A stretch of DNA of 64,000 nucleotides from the NCBI GenBank assembly GCA_033439765.1, contig JAULSN010000004.1:1994001-2058000 (forward strand), read 5' to 3'. Both the position numbers and the translations under genes were made by a program. This stretch comes from Lasiosphaeria ovina. Taxonomy: Eukaryota > Ascomycota > Sordariomycetes > Sordariales > Lasiosphaeriaceae. The notes under the pieces were generated by a model, which searched no databases, had not been told where the DNA came from, and saw only the letters and a list, made by a program, of their open reading frames with translations. Below are positions 37,848 to 50,027 of the stretch, one piece after another. Position 1 is the stretch's first letter, and each line of letters begins with the position of its first letter.

Positions 37848-38035
37848 CAATCCAATCCCCGAGTACTTGTTGGCGTGGTACTTGAGAGATAGGCCTCTAG
37901 GATTCTAAAATAGGGATTCCAATACCTAGCTTGTACCTTTCTCGGCGAAAAACCTTTGGAGCGAGCCGTAAGGCTTTGACGCCTTTCAAATCTCGGAACA
38001 GTCCCCTCGCTAACAAACATTCAGGGATTGGACTG
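37848..38035. mobile_element. MITE copy B (short form)
   Basis: A 188-bp copy in the same orientation as copy A. The right end is intact (reverse complement CAGTCCAATCCCTGAATG, followed by TA at 38036-38037). The left end has diverged (CAATCCAATCCCCGAG) and is flanked by TG instead of TA. The interior aligns with copy A from its AGGATTCTA-AATAGGGA block to the right end; the left interior seen in A and C is missing. Confidence 0.82.
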
Positions 38036-40050
38036 TATTGTCGTCGTCATCGCTTGCCAGGTGGTTATATCTAGGCGCCTACATAGCCTGAGGAGGTAGG
38101 TAAGGTAGGTAGGTAAAGGTAAATAACTGCTTCGAGTAGCGCCAGGCCCCTCCCTCCCTGAAATTATTCCCAGATCTCGTCTCCCGGGTTGCCTGTATAC
38201 GTATCCCAAATCGATCTACTATGTAGACTACGATAATATTACCAAGCTTTGTATGCATTGGGGGCGCTTCTTCTCTCTTGCTGGGTTTTCTGCTCTGGCC
38301 TGGCCTGTCTTGGTCTCGCTGGACCGGGGGCTTTGGCTTTGGCTTGCTTCATGGCGATTCAGAAGCCTGCCTGCCTGCCCCCTGGCATCCTTGGGTTGGC
38401 CAGCTCATACTATATAGGCATTTTCTCTGTCTGTCTTTAGGATCCTATCGTGCTGATTGGTGCCTGTCTGTGATGTTTCCATTACCCCTTTATGGGGATG
38501 GTAGATTGGCTTTGACCGTCTTGGTCCTGTCTGTTGGTCTGTTTTCTGGTCTGTCGGTCTCTCTGTAAGTCTGCTGCTGATCTGAATCGGCTTCCAATTT
38601 ACCGTCCCTGAGTATTTCAAGGGAGAGAGAGAGAAAAGAAAAACAAATGCCGAACCGGTTCCGGTCTCGGTCCCCAGGGGTTGAGACACCAATTAGCGAA
38701 TACGCTCCCCCTGGTGATGTTGGGTATAGGGAAAAATCGTGCTCGTCTCCACACACCAAACTGATGGGCTGGTAGTGGTGTGTGTGTCTTGCTGATACAA
38801 AGACTAAACTAGTGGCAGTGGCTGAAGTGGAAAGGTGTTCAACTGTCTAGACCAGCTCTCTTTCGAGAGTTTGTCTGGTGCTTGTTGGCTTGCTATTTAG
38901 GTATGTGCGTAACTAACGGTGAAAAAAGGAAAGCCAAACGGGTGGGGGCCGAGTGGGAGAGCTGACTGCCAGATAGACTGGGACGGATACCGCGGGTGGT
39001 TTGTATGCGTGAAGGGGTGTTACTGGGCACCACCTCCCCGAGTAGGTAGGGAGGGTTGCGAGGGCTGCGCCTTGGCATACATGGTAGCTTTGCCCGAGGG
39101 GATTTTTAGAATGTCGACTGTGTTGGTTTTTGGATATACACCGCACGTTACGTGATCAAAACAAATAAAACTATAGCAATTACCGAGATGAGTGATGCCT
39201 TCATATCATTTGCTGGGGTGATGGCGAGAGCATTGGCGTGTTGTTTTCTGGGGTCCTCTCGGGGTCCTTTGGAGTGTATGGGTTAACTGAGGAAGCCCTT
39301 TCTCTGTCTGGCTAGGTTATTCTCGTCTCCTTTCTTTCCCTCTAACCCGCATATAAGACTCGTGACTGGCTGCCGGGTGTGATCAGAGTACCCGGGGAAA
39401 GTCTAGTTTAGGTAGGTGGTTGATAGTGGAGAATAGAGCCTCTTTCTGTGGGTTTGTGGTGCCATCGTCACGTTACAAGCACTGTACTGCATCTTCCGCT
39501 TAGCTCGGGTCGCTCTGTTGTCAACGGACTCTCTGCGTCTGGTGTCAGAGAGGCCCCCAGTGGCGGCTCCGTTATATAGAATCCCCACCGCCCCCCCTTT
39601 AACGGACGACGCGAGAGCCAGGGGAGCAAACGGAAAGGCTAGCACGATAGCCTTCTTACTTTCGCCACTCTGCGCTGACGTCTGGGGAAATATGCATGCT
39701 CCGCAGTGCATCATGGGATTCAGTCGGACATTTTAGCAAGTCGTCAGCTTCCGGGGTGGGCGGAATAAGACGGGCCGGCCCATGCCCCCGGGGCGGCCGC
39801 CCACCCACACCCCTTTTTTTTTTGCTTTTTCCATCATATCGACTGGGACGTAGGAAGCACACAGAATCAGCTGAAACCCGGCGCGTTGGTAACCAATCAT
39901 GTCCCCCGTGGCTTGTTCGTTCCCTAGCGGTGAACCGGAGCACGACGGGACAAGGAGGAGTGGAACACCCCTTTTTGATCTGTGAGGTCAGTCCATGTCG
40001 CACCACAATTCGGCAGAGTCTCCAAGTAGGTAGCTAGGACATCAACTGCA
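38036..40050. other. Intergenic between MITE copies B and C
   Basis: No gene recognised. It contains GGTAGGT-rich DNA near 38095-38120 and a T run near 39815. Confidence 0.5.
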
Positions 40051-40334
40051 CAGTCAAATCCCTGAATATTTGTTAGCGGGGGACTTGCTAAACTATGGAA
40101 GATTTGAAAGGTCTCAATACCTCACGGCTGGCTCTAAAGGTTTTTCGCTAAACGAGGTAGCAGCTATTGTAGTCCCTATTCTGGAATTCCAGAGGCTTAT
40201 CTCTCACTTTTGAATGTCTATTGAAGGAAAGGTAGCCAGTTTCTTTGCTAAACAATATTATTCTTCGCAAGGACCCTGGTAGGCACCTATGTATGTACCC
40301 TCACCACGCCAACAAATATTCAGGCATTGGGTCG
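40051..40334. mobile_element. MITE copy C (inverted, longest form)
   Basis: A 284-bp copy inverted relative to A and B. The left end reads CAGTCAAATCCCTGAATA and the right end, reverse-complemented, CGACCCAATGCCTGAATA. TA follows the right end (40335-40336), while the left flank is CA. The block around 40100-40205 is the reverse complement of the shared interior of copies A and B. About 95 bp more lies near the right end. Confidence 0.82.
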
Positions 40335-42052
40335 TACACAGCATATCTCCCTGCACAAAAGAGGTACCCCCTGTGGAATTACATGCCAACCAAGGATAAT
40401 AATGAGAAGACTGTCTATGCTCTTGTCTGGCAGGTCGGTATTGGGGAGAAACCACGTGAAAACACACAAGAACAAGACAATGCATTTTTTTGTTCTCCCA
40501 TATATGCACTGCACATTGTGGCTCAAAGGAGACTCTACGCACCATCTCCACTCTCCACTCTCTCGTCAACACTACACCAGAGTGCAACTATAGCTCGAGT
40601 CTGCTGGACTGTTTCCACCTCGAAGTAGTTCATCTAGTTCCCCTCTGCGGTCCCACAGACACGCCGTTGCGGTGGCACATCACATCACATACGACGAAGG
40701 TACTTTCTGTATGATGCTGCAGCCGCAGCTTAAACACTTGAAACAACGTTGCCCATGCAGTATATTCACTCACTGTAGTTTCTAGCTCCAAGAAGGGCTT
40801 TTGTCTTTTTGTTTGCTGAGTGGGCCTCTACTGCAACATCTAGCTCGACAGAGACCCTCGCAAAATCAAGGGCACCTGCCTGCCCGCCTAGCTTCGGAAT
40901 CGCCGAGGGTGCACTGCAATATTTAGCCCCAAGGAGGGCAGGCTCCCAAGTTCGGTACGTGGTAAGGTACTCACCTAGGAAGCCCTTCAAGTGCACAAGT
41001 GGCGAGGTGAGGAGCTTGACTACCATCCCTCCCAGTGGTGGCGGGAAAAGCAGAATATATCTTCACTTTGGGTTGCACTGCAATTTTTAGCTCCAACGAG
41101 GCCATCAAGCTCCAAGCAAGCACCCCCTCGAGCCACCCAAAGTACTGTGCAGTTTTTAGCGCCAAGGAGGCCATGGCTTTTGCCTCAGTCAGCCTTACAC
41201 ACTTACACTGCCTCTGCCCATGGCTGCCCACTCACTTACTCGTACTCTGATACTCTGATGCCATCGACAAGGCTAAATACAATCTAAAATTCACAAAGCA
41301 TAGTAAATTGACTGCACCACCGCCGTCTTGAAGCAGAGCAGAGCAGAGCAGGGCAGAGCAGGGTAGAGTTACCCCGTAGTCGAACACCAAACAGAAAGAC
41401 AAGACTACGCAAGAAAAGACTCGCACCATGCAAGACAACAAAACCAACGCCCCTTAAAAACACACAACAACGACAACAACACAGCGCAACACAACGCAAC
41501 GCAACGCAACACATCGCAACACATGCAATATAAAGCAATCATGTCTCGCCTTTTCTTTTCTTTTCTTTTCTTTTCCCCCTGGCTCAACACACACACACAC
41601 ACTCACTCACTCACAGAAAAATATTAAATGATAACAAAGAACAAAGAACAAAAACAAAAAAAGTCTAGCCGTCCCATTGTCTAACCATCAATCCCATGTC
41701 ATCCATGTCTAGAATATGCAAGGTACCTACCTCAATAAGGCAATAAAAGTCGGCCGGTCGGTACCTTTTTGGGGGTGTTATTCTCTACTCTTATTCCTTA
41801 TATTTCTTTTTCCCCACTCCATCCATACCCTATTCACTTTCCTCTCCTGCTCTGGCGTCTACTCCCACCCTTCTTACTGGTGCCACCACCGCTGCCCCAA
41901 TTACCGCTCCCGCCGTTTCCGTTTCCGCTTCCGCTTCCGCTTCCACTCCCACGATCGGCAATGGCAGTGCCAGTCGCGGCCGGGCTCCCAAGAGCTACCG
42001 CCGCAGCGCTGCGCCCCCTGCCCGACCTGTACTTGGATCCGGGGCTGTCCTC
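40335..42052. other. Intergenic between MITE copy C and the septation kinase gene
   Basis: No gene recognised. It holds the degenerate repeat array at 40771-41190 and simple repeats: AACGC/AACAC-type at 41461-41525, CTTTT units at 41549-41574, and CA then CTCA units at 41588-41616. The right end must contain the 3' untranslated region of the minus-strand kinase gene. Confidence 0.55.
40771..41190 (+). repeat. Degenerate array of five ~27-bp units
   Basis: Five related units start at 40771, 40829, 40911, 41075 and 41143. The best shared core is ACTGCAA followed by TTTTTAGCTCCAAGGAGGC. Units 3, 4 and 5 are closest to each other, and units 1 and 5 also share a trailing GGCTTTTG. Spacing is irregular (58, 82, 164 and 68 bp), so this is not a simple satellite. 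No open frame links the units. Confidence 0.7.
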
Positions 42053-45000
42053 CTAAGACCACCGGAGATCCGAGCTGGGCGCTCGACTGCGGCGCTTGGC
42101 GCTGCCGCTCGTGACGGACGTCTCCCTGCTGCTAAAGCTCGGCGGGGGGCCGGCACCAACACCGCCGCCGCTACCAGTATTTCCTGCTCCTCCCTGTGTA
42201 GATCCGCCAGACCCACCACCGCTGCCAGCTGTCGTGTTGGGCGAGCCCGTATATCCGGACCCCGTGACCGACGAGCCTGAGCGCATGCGCTGGGAATAGT
42301 TCTCCTTGTTACTGAGGGAGCTGTCGCTCCGGGACACGTTCGACATGGAGACGGGCGGCGCCGACGTCCCAGAAGAAAGACTTGGCCGCGAGAACTGTGT
42401 CGACGTGCGTGGCAGTCTGCTCTTGGCAGCCGGCGCCAACGTAGCGTTGCCTAGGGACGAAGACGAACCCGCGTCGCTGCTGACCCGACGGGGGATGCTG
42501 GTTGCGACGCCGATGGCGCCGTCCCGACTGCGCGGGCGGTAGAGCGCCGCGTCGCGCTCGTGGGCCAGTGCGACGGCCGACCGTTTCGGCGTGGCCGCGA
42601 CTTCGATGAATGCCGACGACGACGAGTGTGCCAGCCGGTGGTGGCTCGGGTGGGCATGAGTGGGCGTTGGCGGCATCGACATGCTCGAGTGAGCGAGCCC
42701 CGGTGGCGTATAGCTAGTGTTGCGCCGAGGGCCGGAGCGCGAGCGCGGGCCGGACCCGGCTGCGTTCGGGCCACCCTTGACACCTCCGCTCCCGCTTCCG
42801 CCGCCGCCGCCGCCGCCACCGCCGCCTCCGAGCCCAAGCGCGCTCAGGGACATCATAGTGTCGTGCTGCAGGTCCGTGTCGATGTGGCTCCGCACGAGCT
42901 CCGACGCCAGGTTGCGCACCAACACCGCCGGGTCCTTATCCGCCAGGGTTTGGATGTCGTCAAACAGGATGCGAAGCTGGCGGCCCGTGCTGGATGCCCG
43001 CACCGACGCCATGGACGAGCTGTTGGCCTCGCAGCCGTCCATGATGTTGCGCACGAGACGCAGCAGGTTGAGGCGGACGATGGCCTTCTTGTGGTTGAGC
43101 TTCTGGGCGATGCCGGCATACATTTCCGCCTTGGCCAGTGATGCCGCCACGGCCGGACTCAGCCGGAGGACCTTCAGCAGCGGCTCGAGGAGGTTCGTGT
43201 CGAAGGCGTTGGCCTTGTTCGTGTTGAAGCACGACGTAATGGCTGCCGTGAATTGGCCGTCCAAGAGGTGGCTCTCCACCTTGGCCGTCTCTTCCTGAAG
43301 CCACACGAAGATGGCATCAAGCGCCGTAACCTGCCAGTACTGGTCCGCTAGGAGCGACACGTAAAAGGCCAGGCCGCTGTTCTGCCAGAGATAGCGCCTC
43401 CCCTTACTGCCCGAATGCGCCATGTCGCAGAGGATAGGGAGTACAAATTCCTTGGGCGGCCTGTCCGTCTTTAAGATCTTGAGCAATAGGGGTATGATGC
43501 CGTTGCTGGCCGCGTATTCTTGCCGCTCTTTGCTGAGCCGGCAGAGGTTAAACATGGTGTTGAGGACCTGGTTGGCGATCTCTCGAAAGTGCTTCTGTCC
43601 TTTCCTCATCGAGTTACTCAGCACGTCGATCAAGAAGTCGATTGCGTCGGCCGAGTGCAATGCCTCGAGCGTGGTCGAGAGCATAGATAGGTTTTTTATA
43701 AACTTGAGCATGGTGATCTGGTGAGACGCTGTCATTCGCCTCAGGTCCTTGAGCACGGCTAGAGATTATTGTTAGCGACTGGCTCCAGACCAAAAAGGGG
43801 CTGCGAGGTAAACAAACTTTTAAGAACCTGGCGGTCAGCCACAACCTCCTTGACATAGTTCTCCGCCTGCGAGAACAAGTAAAATATGTTGACGATGCGG
43901 CCTTCCACCAGTTCGGAGAGCTCGTTCTTGTCGTCTTCATCCAGGACCTTGTGGAGAACCGCCGCGAGAGGGTCGAGGATTTTGCTGCGCGAGAAAATCC
44001 TGCAGAAGTCGTTCTTGGGAGTTGGCCCCTGAAAGAAGTCAACAATCCAATCACTGCACTTGCTATCCCCCATCGGAAAGCACTTACCTGCAGTTCAAAG
44101 ACGTTCCAGATACCGTTGACACCAATCAAGACAAGGCTTTGAGAGCTATCGTAGTCTTCGTCCAGGAATTCCACCAGGACATTGAGACCACCGGCGCTGA
44201 CAAACATCTGCAGGGTCAGCGTAGATGTCTGGTACATTTGCCTCACAAATGCGGCCGCTTCTAGACGGATTTCGTTTGAGTACTGCCGGGCGGCAAATTT
44301 GGTAATGATGGGGATTCCGCCGACGAAGCAGAGGTTTTCTTGCAACTCGACATCATCTAGGATAATCTGTACTTTGGTTAGCACGCCAGCCCGAACGCCC
44401 AGGGCCCCGCTAAACCGAAAAGGGCACATACCGCGTTGACAATCTTGAGCAGCTGCAGGATCATGTGTTGGCGGCTCTTCACCGTGCAGGGCTCAAGAAT
44501 CTCGAGAATCGGAAGCAGGCCGTGGGCACTGATGATGAGATCCTTGACCTCGTTGTTCTCCCACAAGAGGTTAAGCTGTGTCACCGCTCCGATTAGCAAC
44601 CTTTCCACCCACGTCACAAAGCGGTGCACAAAACCTACTAGATCTTCTGCTAGGTCAGATAATGTGTCTTCCCCTTCCGTCGTCTTCATCGACCTCACCA
44701 GCTCCTCCACCTTCTCTGCTAACCTGGCGTGCCGGTCACGGGCAATATTCGCCTCGAGGTCCATCTCGTCCCAACCAGGATCCATCATGGCGAAGGGGTC
44801 GTCTTCCTCCTCGTCGTCTCCGAGCCAGGAGCTGTTGGACAGCTTGGAAAGCAGCATGAGTTGGCCGCCGTCCTCGGACCCGCGATCGCTTTCCTCCGAT
44901 TCGGCAAAAGCGTCCCCGGTGCCGAAGATATCGGAAAAGTCCTCGTCACCCTCGTTCTCGGCAAACTTGGTGATCTCGACGGTCGACCTCGTCCTCCTTA

Positions 45001-47618
45001 CTGGCTGCTCCGGAAGCACCGACGGGCGCGATAGGTTCTGCCGTCGCATGCTCCCCGCAACCGGCGACTGCGTCGACCGTGGCAAACTTGTGAGGTCAGA
45101 GGGGTGGAAGAGTTGCGGAACGTCCTGTTTGTTGACTGAGATAAGCATCCGTGTCTCAGCCGGGTTGTGGAGCCCGACGGGCCTTACCTTGCCGACCAAG
45201 TTCAACCTGTTGTTGAACACGCCGTCGTTATCGGCGAACAGGTCCGAGTAGTCCTCGACGGACTGCTCGCGATAAATAACATCGGGACGCGGGGGAAGCT
45301 CGAATTTGTTCGCAAAATGCGGCTTAACGGGCGACTTGGGATGTGGCACGCCTGGCACAGAAGCTTTGCTGCGCTGTCGCCTGTGGCCCTGCTGGGCCTT
45401 TGGCTCGGCATTTTTCTCCGTTTTCCTGGGCAAAGGCCTGATGGTCTGTTCTTGGGGGTCAGGCTCAGACCAATGCCTCAGCCCCTTGATAGTCAAGAGC
45501 TCGCCGTCAAAATTCTCATCCCAGTTCTCCGAGTTCTCTCGCTGGCCGTCGATAGACGCGAACGCTTTCAGCCGGTCGCCAGAAAGAAGACCCCCAAAAT
45601 TATCCTGTCCCTTGATATGGGGAAGATTAAGCGCGCTTGGCGAGATGGTAGTGGCAAAGTCATTGTCCCAGTTATCGTCGTCTAACAAAAATCAGTCTGT
45701 GCAAGCGGCCGCAAAATCACAACCCGACGACTTACCAGCAAGCTCGGGAGACCGGAAGGCCTCCGCGGTGGGCTTTGGTTTTGCCAAAACAAGTGGCCCC
45801 TTTGCAGGAGTGGTGAGGTTTGAGCGGTGCGCGTCTGAAGGGTTGAAACGGCTCCCGTAATGCGCCTGCACGGGCGGGCCGCTGCTGTCGGAGCCGGTGG
45901 AGGCCCTGAGGTTGTTCTCGGACGACTTGAGAGCCCTGTTCCACTGCTTGACCTCCTCGACGGCTTGGCTAAAGTTTGCTGGCGCCTTGGAGACGGGAGC
46001 ATCGCTTCTTCGGCAGCCCGTTATCCACGGGTGCCGCAGCAGCTTTCTTGCCGAAACTCTAAGGTTGGGGTCCTTCTGGAAACATTGCATGAGGAAATCA
46101 CGGGCGGCCTGTCCTTGACATCAGCATTCCACATCATATTCTCATGCTCCGGACGCGGGACAACAGACTGGAGAGACACCTTCCGGAAGCGGCGGGTGGT
46201 CGTCATTGACAATGGCAAACAAGGCGGGCATGGCCGCGAGATTGTGGTACGGCGGTTTTCCCTGGAGCAGCTCTATTACGGTGCATCCGACACTCCAGAT
46301 GTCTGAGGACGACGTGGCGCCAGAAAGCTGGATGATCTCGGGGGCCATCCAATACGGCGTCCCTACTACCTGGGCCTCCTTGTCCGGACCGGCCAGGGTG
46401 CTTGTCGACACGCCAAAATCAGCGAGCTTTACTGTGCCGTCCTTGGTGGTCAAGATGTTGGCGCCCTTGATGTCCCTATGGATAACACCCTGTTCGTGCA
46501 GGTACTGCAGCCCCTGAAGCACCTGGGTCATGTACACACCGACCAGGTTCTCGGGGAACTTGCCGTAGGCTTTACATATGGAGTGTAATGATCCATTTTC
46601 GCAAAACCTGCCCAACGAATGCCGTGTCAGCGTCTGCCTGCGGGCCTTGTTTTAAGGGCAAGGGTGGGACAGACTCGAGGATGATGTTCAGACAGTCAAC
46701 AGACTTGACAAAGCCAATGTACTTCACGATATTGTCATGCTAGCAGGAGGTCAGCAAATCCGGCAGCTTTGGCCTGGGGATTAGGAGCACGGCGCGTTTC
46801 CTATCTTGGACAATACTAACATGGAGGTTTTTCAAGAGGTCAATCTCGGCCTACATGCATACATTTTGTCAGTATCAAAGCTCTCTCCTCCAAAACCAGG
46901 CCGCATTTTCTGTTGCCGGCAGCCCTGGTAGGAGAGTAGGTAGGTGGTCAGGTTGGCAGTAGCTCACCTCAATCATGCGCAGCTCGCTCTTTGGCACATC
47001 GACCAGTTTGATTTGCTTGACGGCCACGGCCTCACCAGTTCCCCAATTGAAAGCCTTGTAGACGGTTCCGAAGGCTCCTTTCCCGATGCAGTCGCCGAGT
47101 CGCTAGTGACGCCCAACCAGGTCGCCATATGGTCAGCTATGTCTCACATCAAATCGTGGGGGTTGCAACACATTTTCGCCGTCCGAACAGAACAAAGGAG
47201 AAAGCAGATCTGCCAAGCCCAATGGGGCAAAAAGAGAGTGTGGTGCATATGTACACGTGCGTATGAATAAATATATGTACATGTACGAAGGGGCGGGCCG
47301 TGCATGGCCCCATCCCACACAAAAAAGATGCGGGCTGGTCCAGAAGCAACCCGGACGGGATGGGAGCTCTCTTGTCGCGTAGGGCTTTCTGCTGAACATA
47401 AAACCTCCGTACAACACGGACATCGCATGGGGGGAAATATAAAGAAAACCGAGACATACGTAGTCTTTCAGTCCTGGGTCTTGCACCGCCCTTTCTCGCG
47501 CATGGCTCGGCTCGCGGCGCGGCGTCCCCGGGACCTTGGGCGGCGCAGCCGTCTTGCCGCCATTGACGCCATGGTACGGCCGTTCGGTAGCGGGGGGCCC
47601 TGGCGGGTTCGGCGCCAT
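42053..47618 (-). CDS. sepH: SepH/Cdc7-type septation-initiation protein kinase
   Basis: Predicted 1546-residue Ser/Thr kinase in ten exons: 47618-47460, 47102-46968, 46850-46821, 46739-46675, 46607-46180, 46113-45736, 45681-44432, 44366-44088, 44028-43818 and 43758-42053. Every junction keeps frame. The kinase domain spans about residues 54-300: glycine loop GKGAFG (60-65), catalytic Lys82, HRD (173-175), DFG (193-195) and APE (218-220). The phrases GLKDY before the domain and [20 protein letters not shown] at its end match Aspergillus SepH and fission yeast Cdc7. In those fungi the kinase acts in the septation initiation network downstream of the Spg1-type GTPase, starting actin-ring assembly and septum formation. 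The large middle and C-terminal part has helical, armadillo-like repeats (about 800-1250). The tail is disordered, with a poly-Gly run and Ser/Thr-rich sequence. The first intron is 357 nt; the third exon is only 30 nt. Two donors (GTCTGT after exon 4, GTTTGT after exon 9) are weak but required by frame. Confidence 0.92.
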
Positions 47619-50027
47619 GCCTGCGGCCGGGATTGGGGGAGCGCCTCAGCCCGAGTCTGAGATGCCCCGCCCCTGAATGTGCAGAGCTCCTGGTGCTGCT
47701 GGTGTGTGTTGCCGCTGGTGCTCGTGCAGGCGGCTGCTGTATCTGTCCGCTCTCTCGAGGCCGGGGGTGTGTGGGAGAAGCTGCACGTCACGGCGGCGAG
47801 GGATGCCGGGCGGCAAGCAGGCGACGGAGGGTGGAGGACGGAGGATGTCGGCGGAGAATCGTGCTGGTCATTCCCGCCCCGAGAGACGCTCCCTCTCGCC
47901 TGACCAAAGACCTGGATAGGTAGGTATGCAGCTAACCTGGAAGGTAGGTTAAGGTAGGTATAGAGGCAGGTACAGAGGTCGGGCACGGGTGGAGTCGCGT
48001 CTCGAGGGAGTGGGGGTGGAGATATGTTCGCGATCGATGCGGCACAGCGAGTGCCTTCGTTGACGTTCCGTTCGTCCTGGAAAGAGGCGTGGTGACTCGA
48101 ACGAATGGGGAGAATGGCCGCCGTCGACGTGTGCTGATATGCGGGCCGGGCCTGTTCTGGCCTGTCCGAGGAGCGAAGCCGTGGATTATGGATAGGTTGG
48201 GAGGTGAGTATTCCTTGGCCAGACAGACAGGCCTGCCGCCGGCAGCTGGTCGCTCTATTCCGCGGGCCTAGGCTGGTAATAATTGATATCGTCTAGTCTG
48301 GTCTGGTCTGGTCGGGGTTCGGGTCGCGGGGTCGTCCTGAACACGGAGTGAGAATCGACCACCTCACCTATAGGTCCCTTCGTTGGGCTGTTGCCGTTCC
48401 CAGCCAAAGATAGACACTGCGGCGGCGGCGGCGGCGGGGAGGAAGGGATAGAGAGTCGGGAGGAAAGGAGGGGGAAGAATTAAGGTAAGGTAATGAGCAC
48501 AAAAAAAAAGTCGGAATAGAGAAAAAAAAAGGTCAAGGCGCAGCTTGTTTCACGTCGCGATTCCGTACCGCCGGGAATGGGCGAGAACAAGACGACAATC
48601 TAGCCGCAAAATGCTGGAACTAAGGTCCAGGTTGGGTATATTTGCGGACGCAGCACGCGATGGATACACGATGTCTCCCCAATGACGGCCGTCCACAGTT
48701 CACAGTCCACAGTCCACTGCTGACCGTGCCGTGCCTGCAGTGGAGCGGTCGACTGGAAGGTGTGTCGTGCCGTGCGCGCAACCGGCCGGGCTTGCTTTGG
48801 GCTTACACTAGCGGGCCCTTGGTGCCCTGTTGTCCGGCGCCAGTTGGTGGGGCCAAGCAGCGTCAGCCTGTTGTCAGGAATATACAGTCTCCGTACCTTA
48901 CCAAAACGGGACCTGATGACAAGTACATGCATACAGGCACCCCATTCATTCTGCTTTGAGGGCAGTGAGAGGTAGGCATTCGTCTATGTCCAAGAAAAAA
49001 ACAAGAGAGACAAGAAACAATACCGTGGCATGGAAGAAACCGACCAGACATCTCAATGCAAACGATTGGGAGCCTTCTCTGGTACAGTCTTACTGAATGG
49101 ATGCACACTAATGCGTCTCATTCGGATGCAACGCTAATCCTGGGGACTCAGCAAGGAGCCGCAAGGGGAAAGTTGCCTTCCTGGCCCAATAAGGCAGGCA
49201 GGGAACCAAGCAGGTAACTTTCGCCCAGAATCTTGGACGCCTTGAAACTGGGGAAGACTACTTACAGATCTGGTTCGGGTGAGGGGTTGGATGGGACCTT
49301 TAGCGGAGCACCTATCGTGTGTTTCGACGAGACAACGAGAAACGAGACAAGCACGCTAGTCCACTACATAATATATATATAATCTCATATAGCCGGAGAG
49401 CCCTCGCCGGGGCAAAACGCTTGCTCCATTGCTGGAAAGAAAAGACCAGAGGAAGTCAGCCACCTTGGCTCGCCTTAGGTCTCTTCAGAAATCGGCACGT
49501 TTTATATACAGAGTATTCTTACACATACCGAAAAAACGGTATGTCCGGCTGGTTCGGCCACTTCGGACCCCCCCCTCATATCAGTCATAAGGTAGCAAAA
49601 TCTACCACCCAAAAAGGGCCCCCCTCCCCTCAAAACAGCAGACATATTCCACCTCGTCAGGAGGAAATCTGCCGGGCGAGTATCAGCCCGGTAATGGATA
49701 TGAGAAAGCGTTTTCGTGCTCAGTCACCGAGCGGGAAAAAAGAAAACCCCAGATCAAGTCCCACATAATTTAACCCCAAAAAGACAAGCCGTGGCCATTA
49801 AGATAACAAAGCCAATAAAATATCCGAAACGCCTTCCGCTAGAACGCAAGGAATTGCGCACTTCCTCGCATGCCTTTTCCCCAGAAAATCGTTCGTGAAA
49901 GGGAAGATTTTCCACTTCGCCTTATGTCGAGCAAGTGAAACCCCCTCTGGTTTCACCATATCCAAGGAAAGAAGGGAACATAAGAAAAGAACTAAGAGAA
50001 ATAGATTTCCCGGTTCGTTTCTCGGAA
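47619..50027. other. Intergenic, promoter side of sepH
   Basis: No gene recognised. It lies upstream of the minus-strand sepH start and should hold its promoter. Several GGTAGGT words cluster at 47916-47962, a CGG-triplet run lies near 48420, and short purine-rich runs occur near 48500-48530. The far end should include the 3' untranslated region of the minus-strand gene ending at 50028. Confidence 0.55.
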
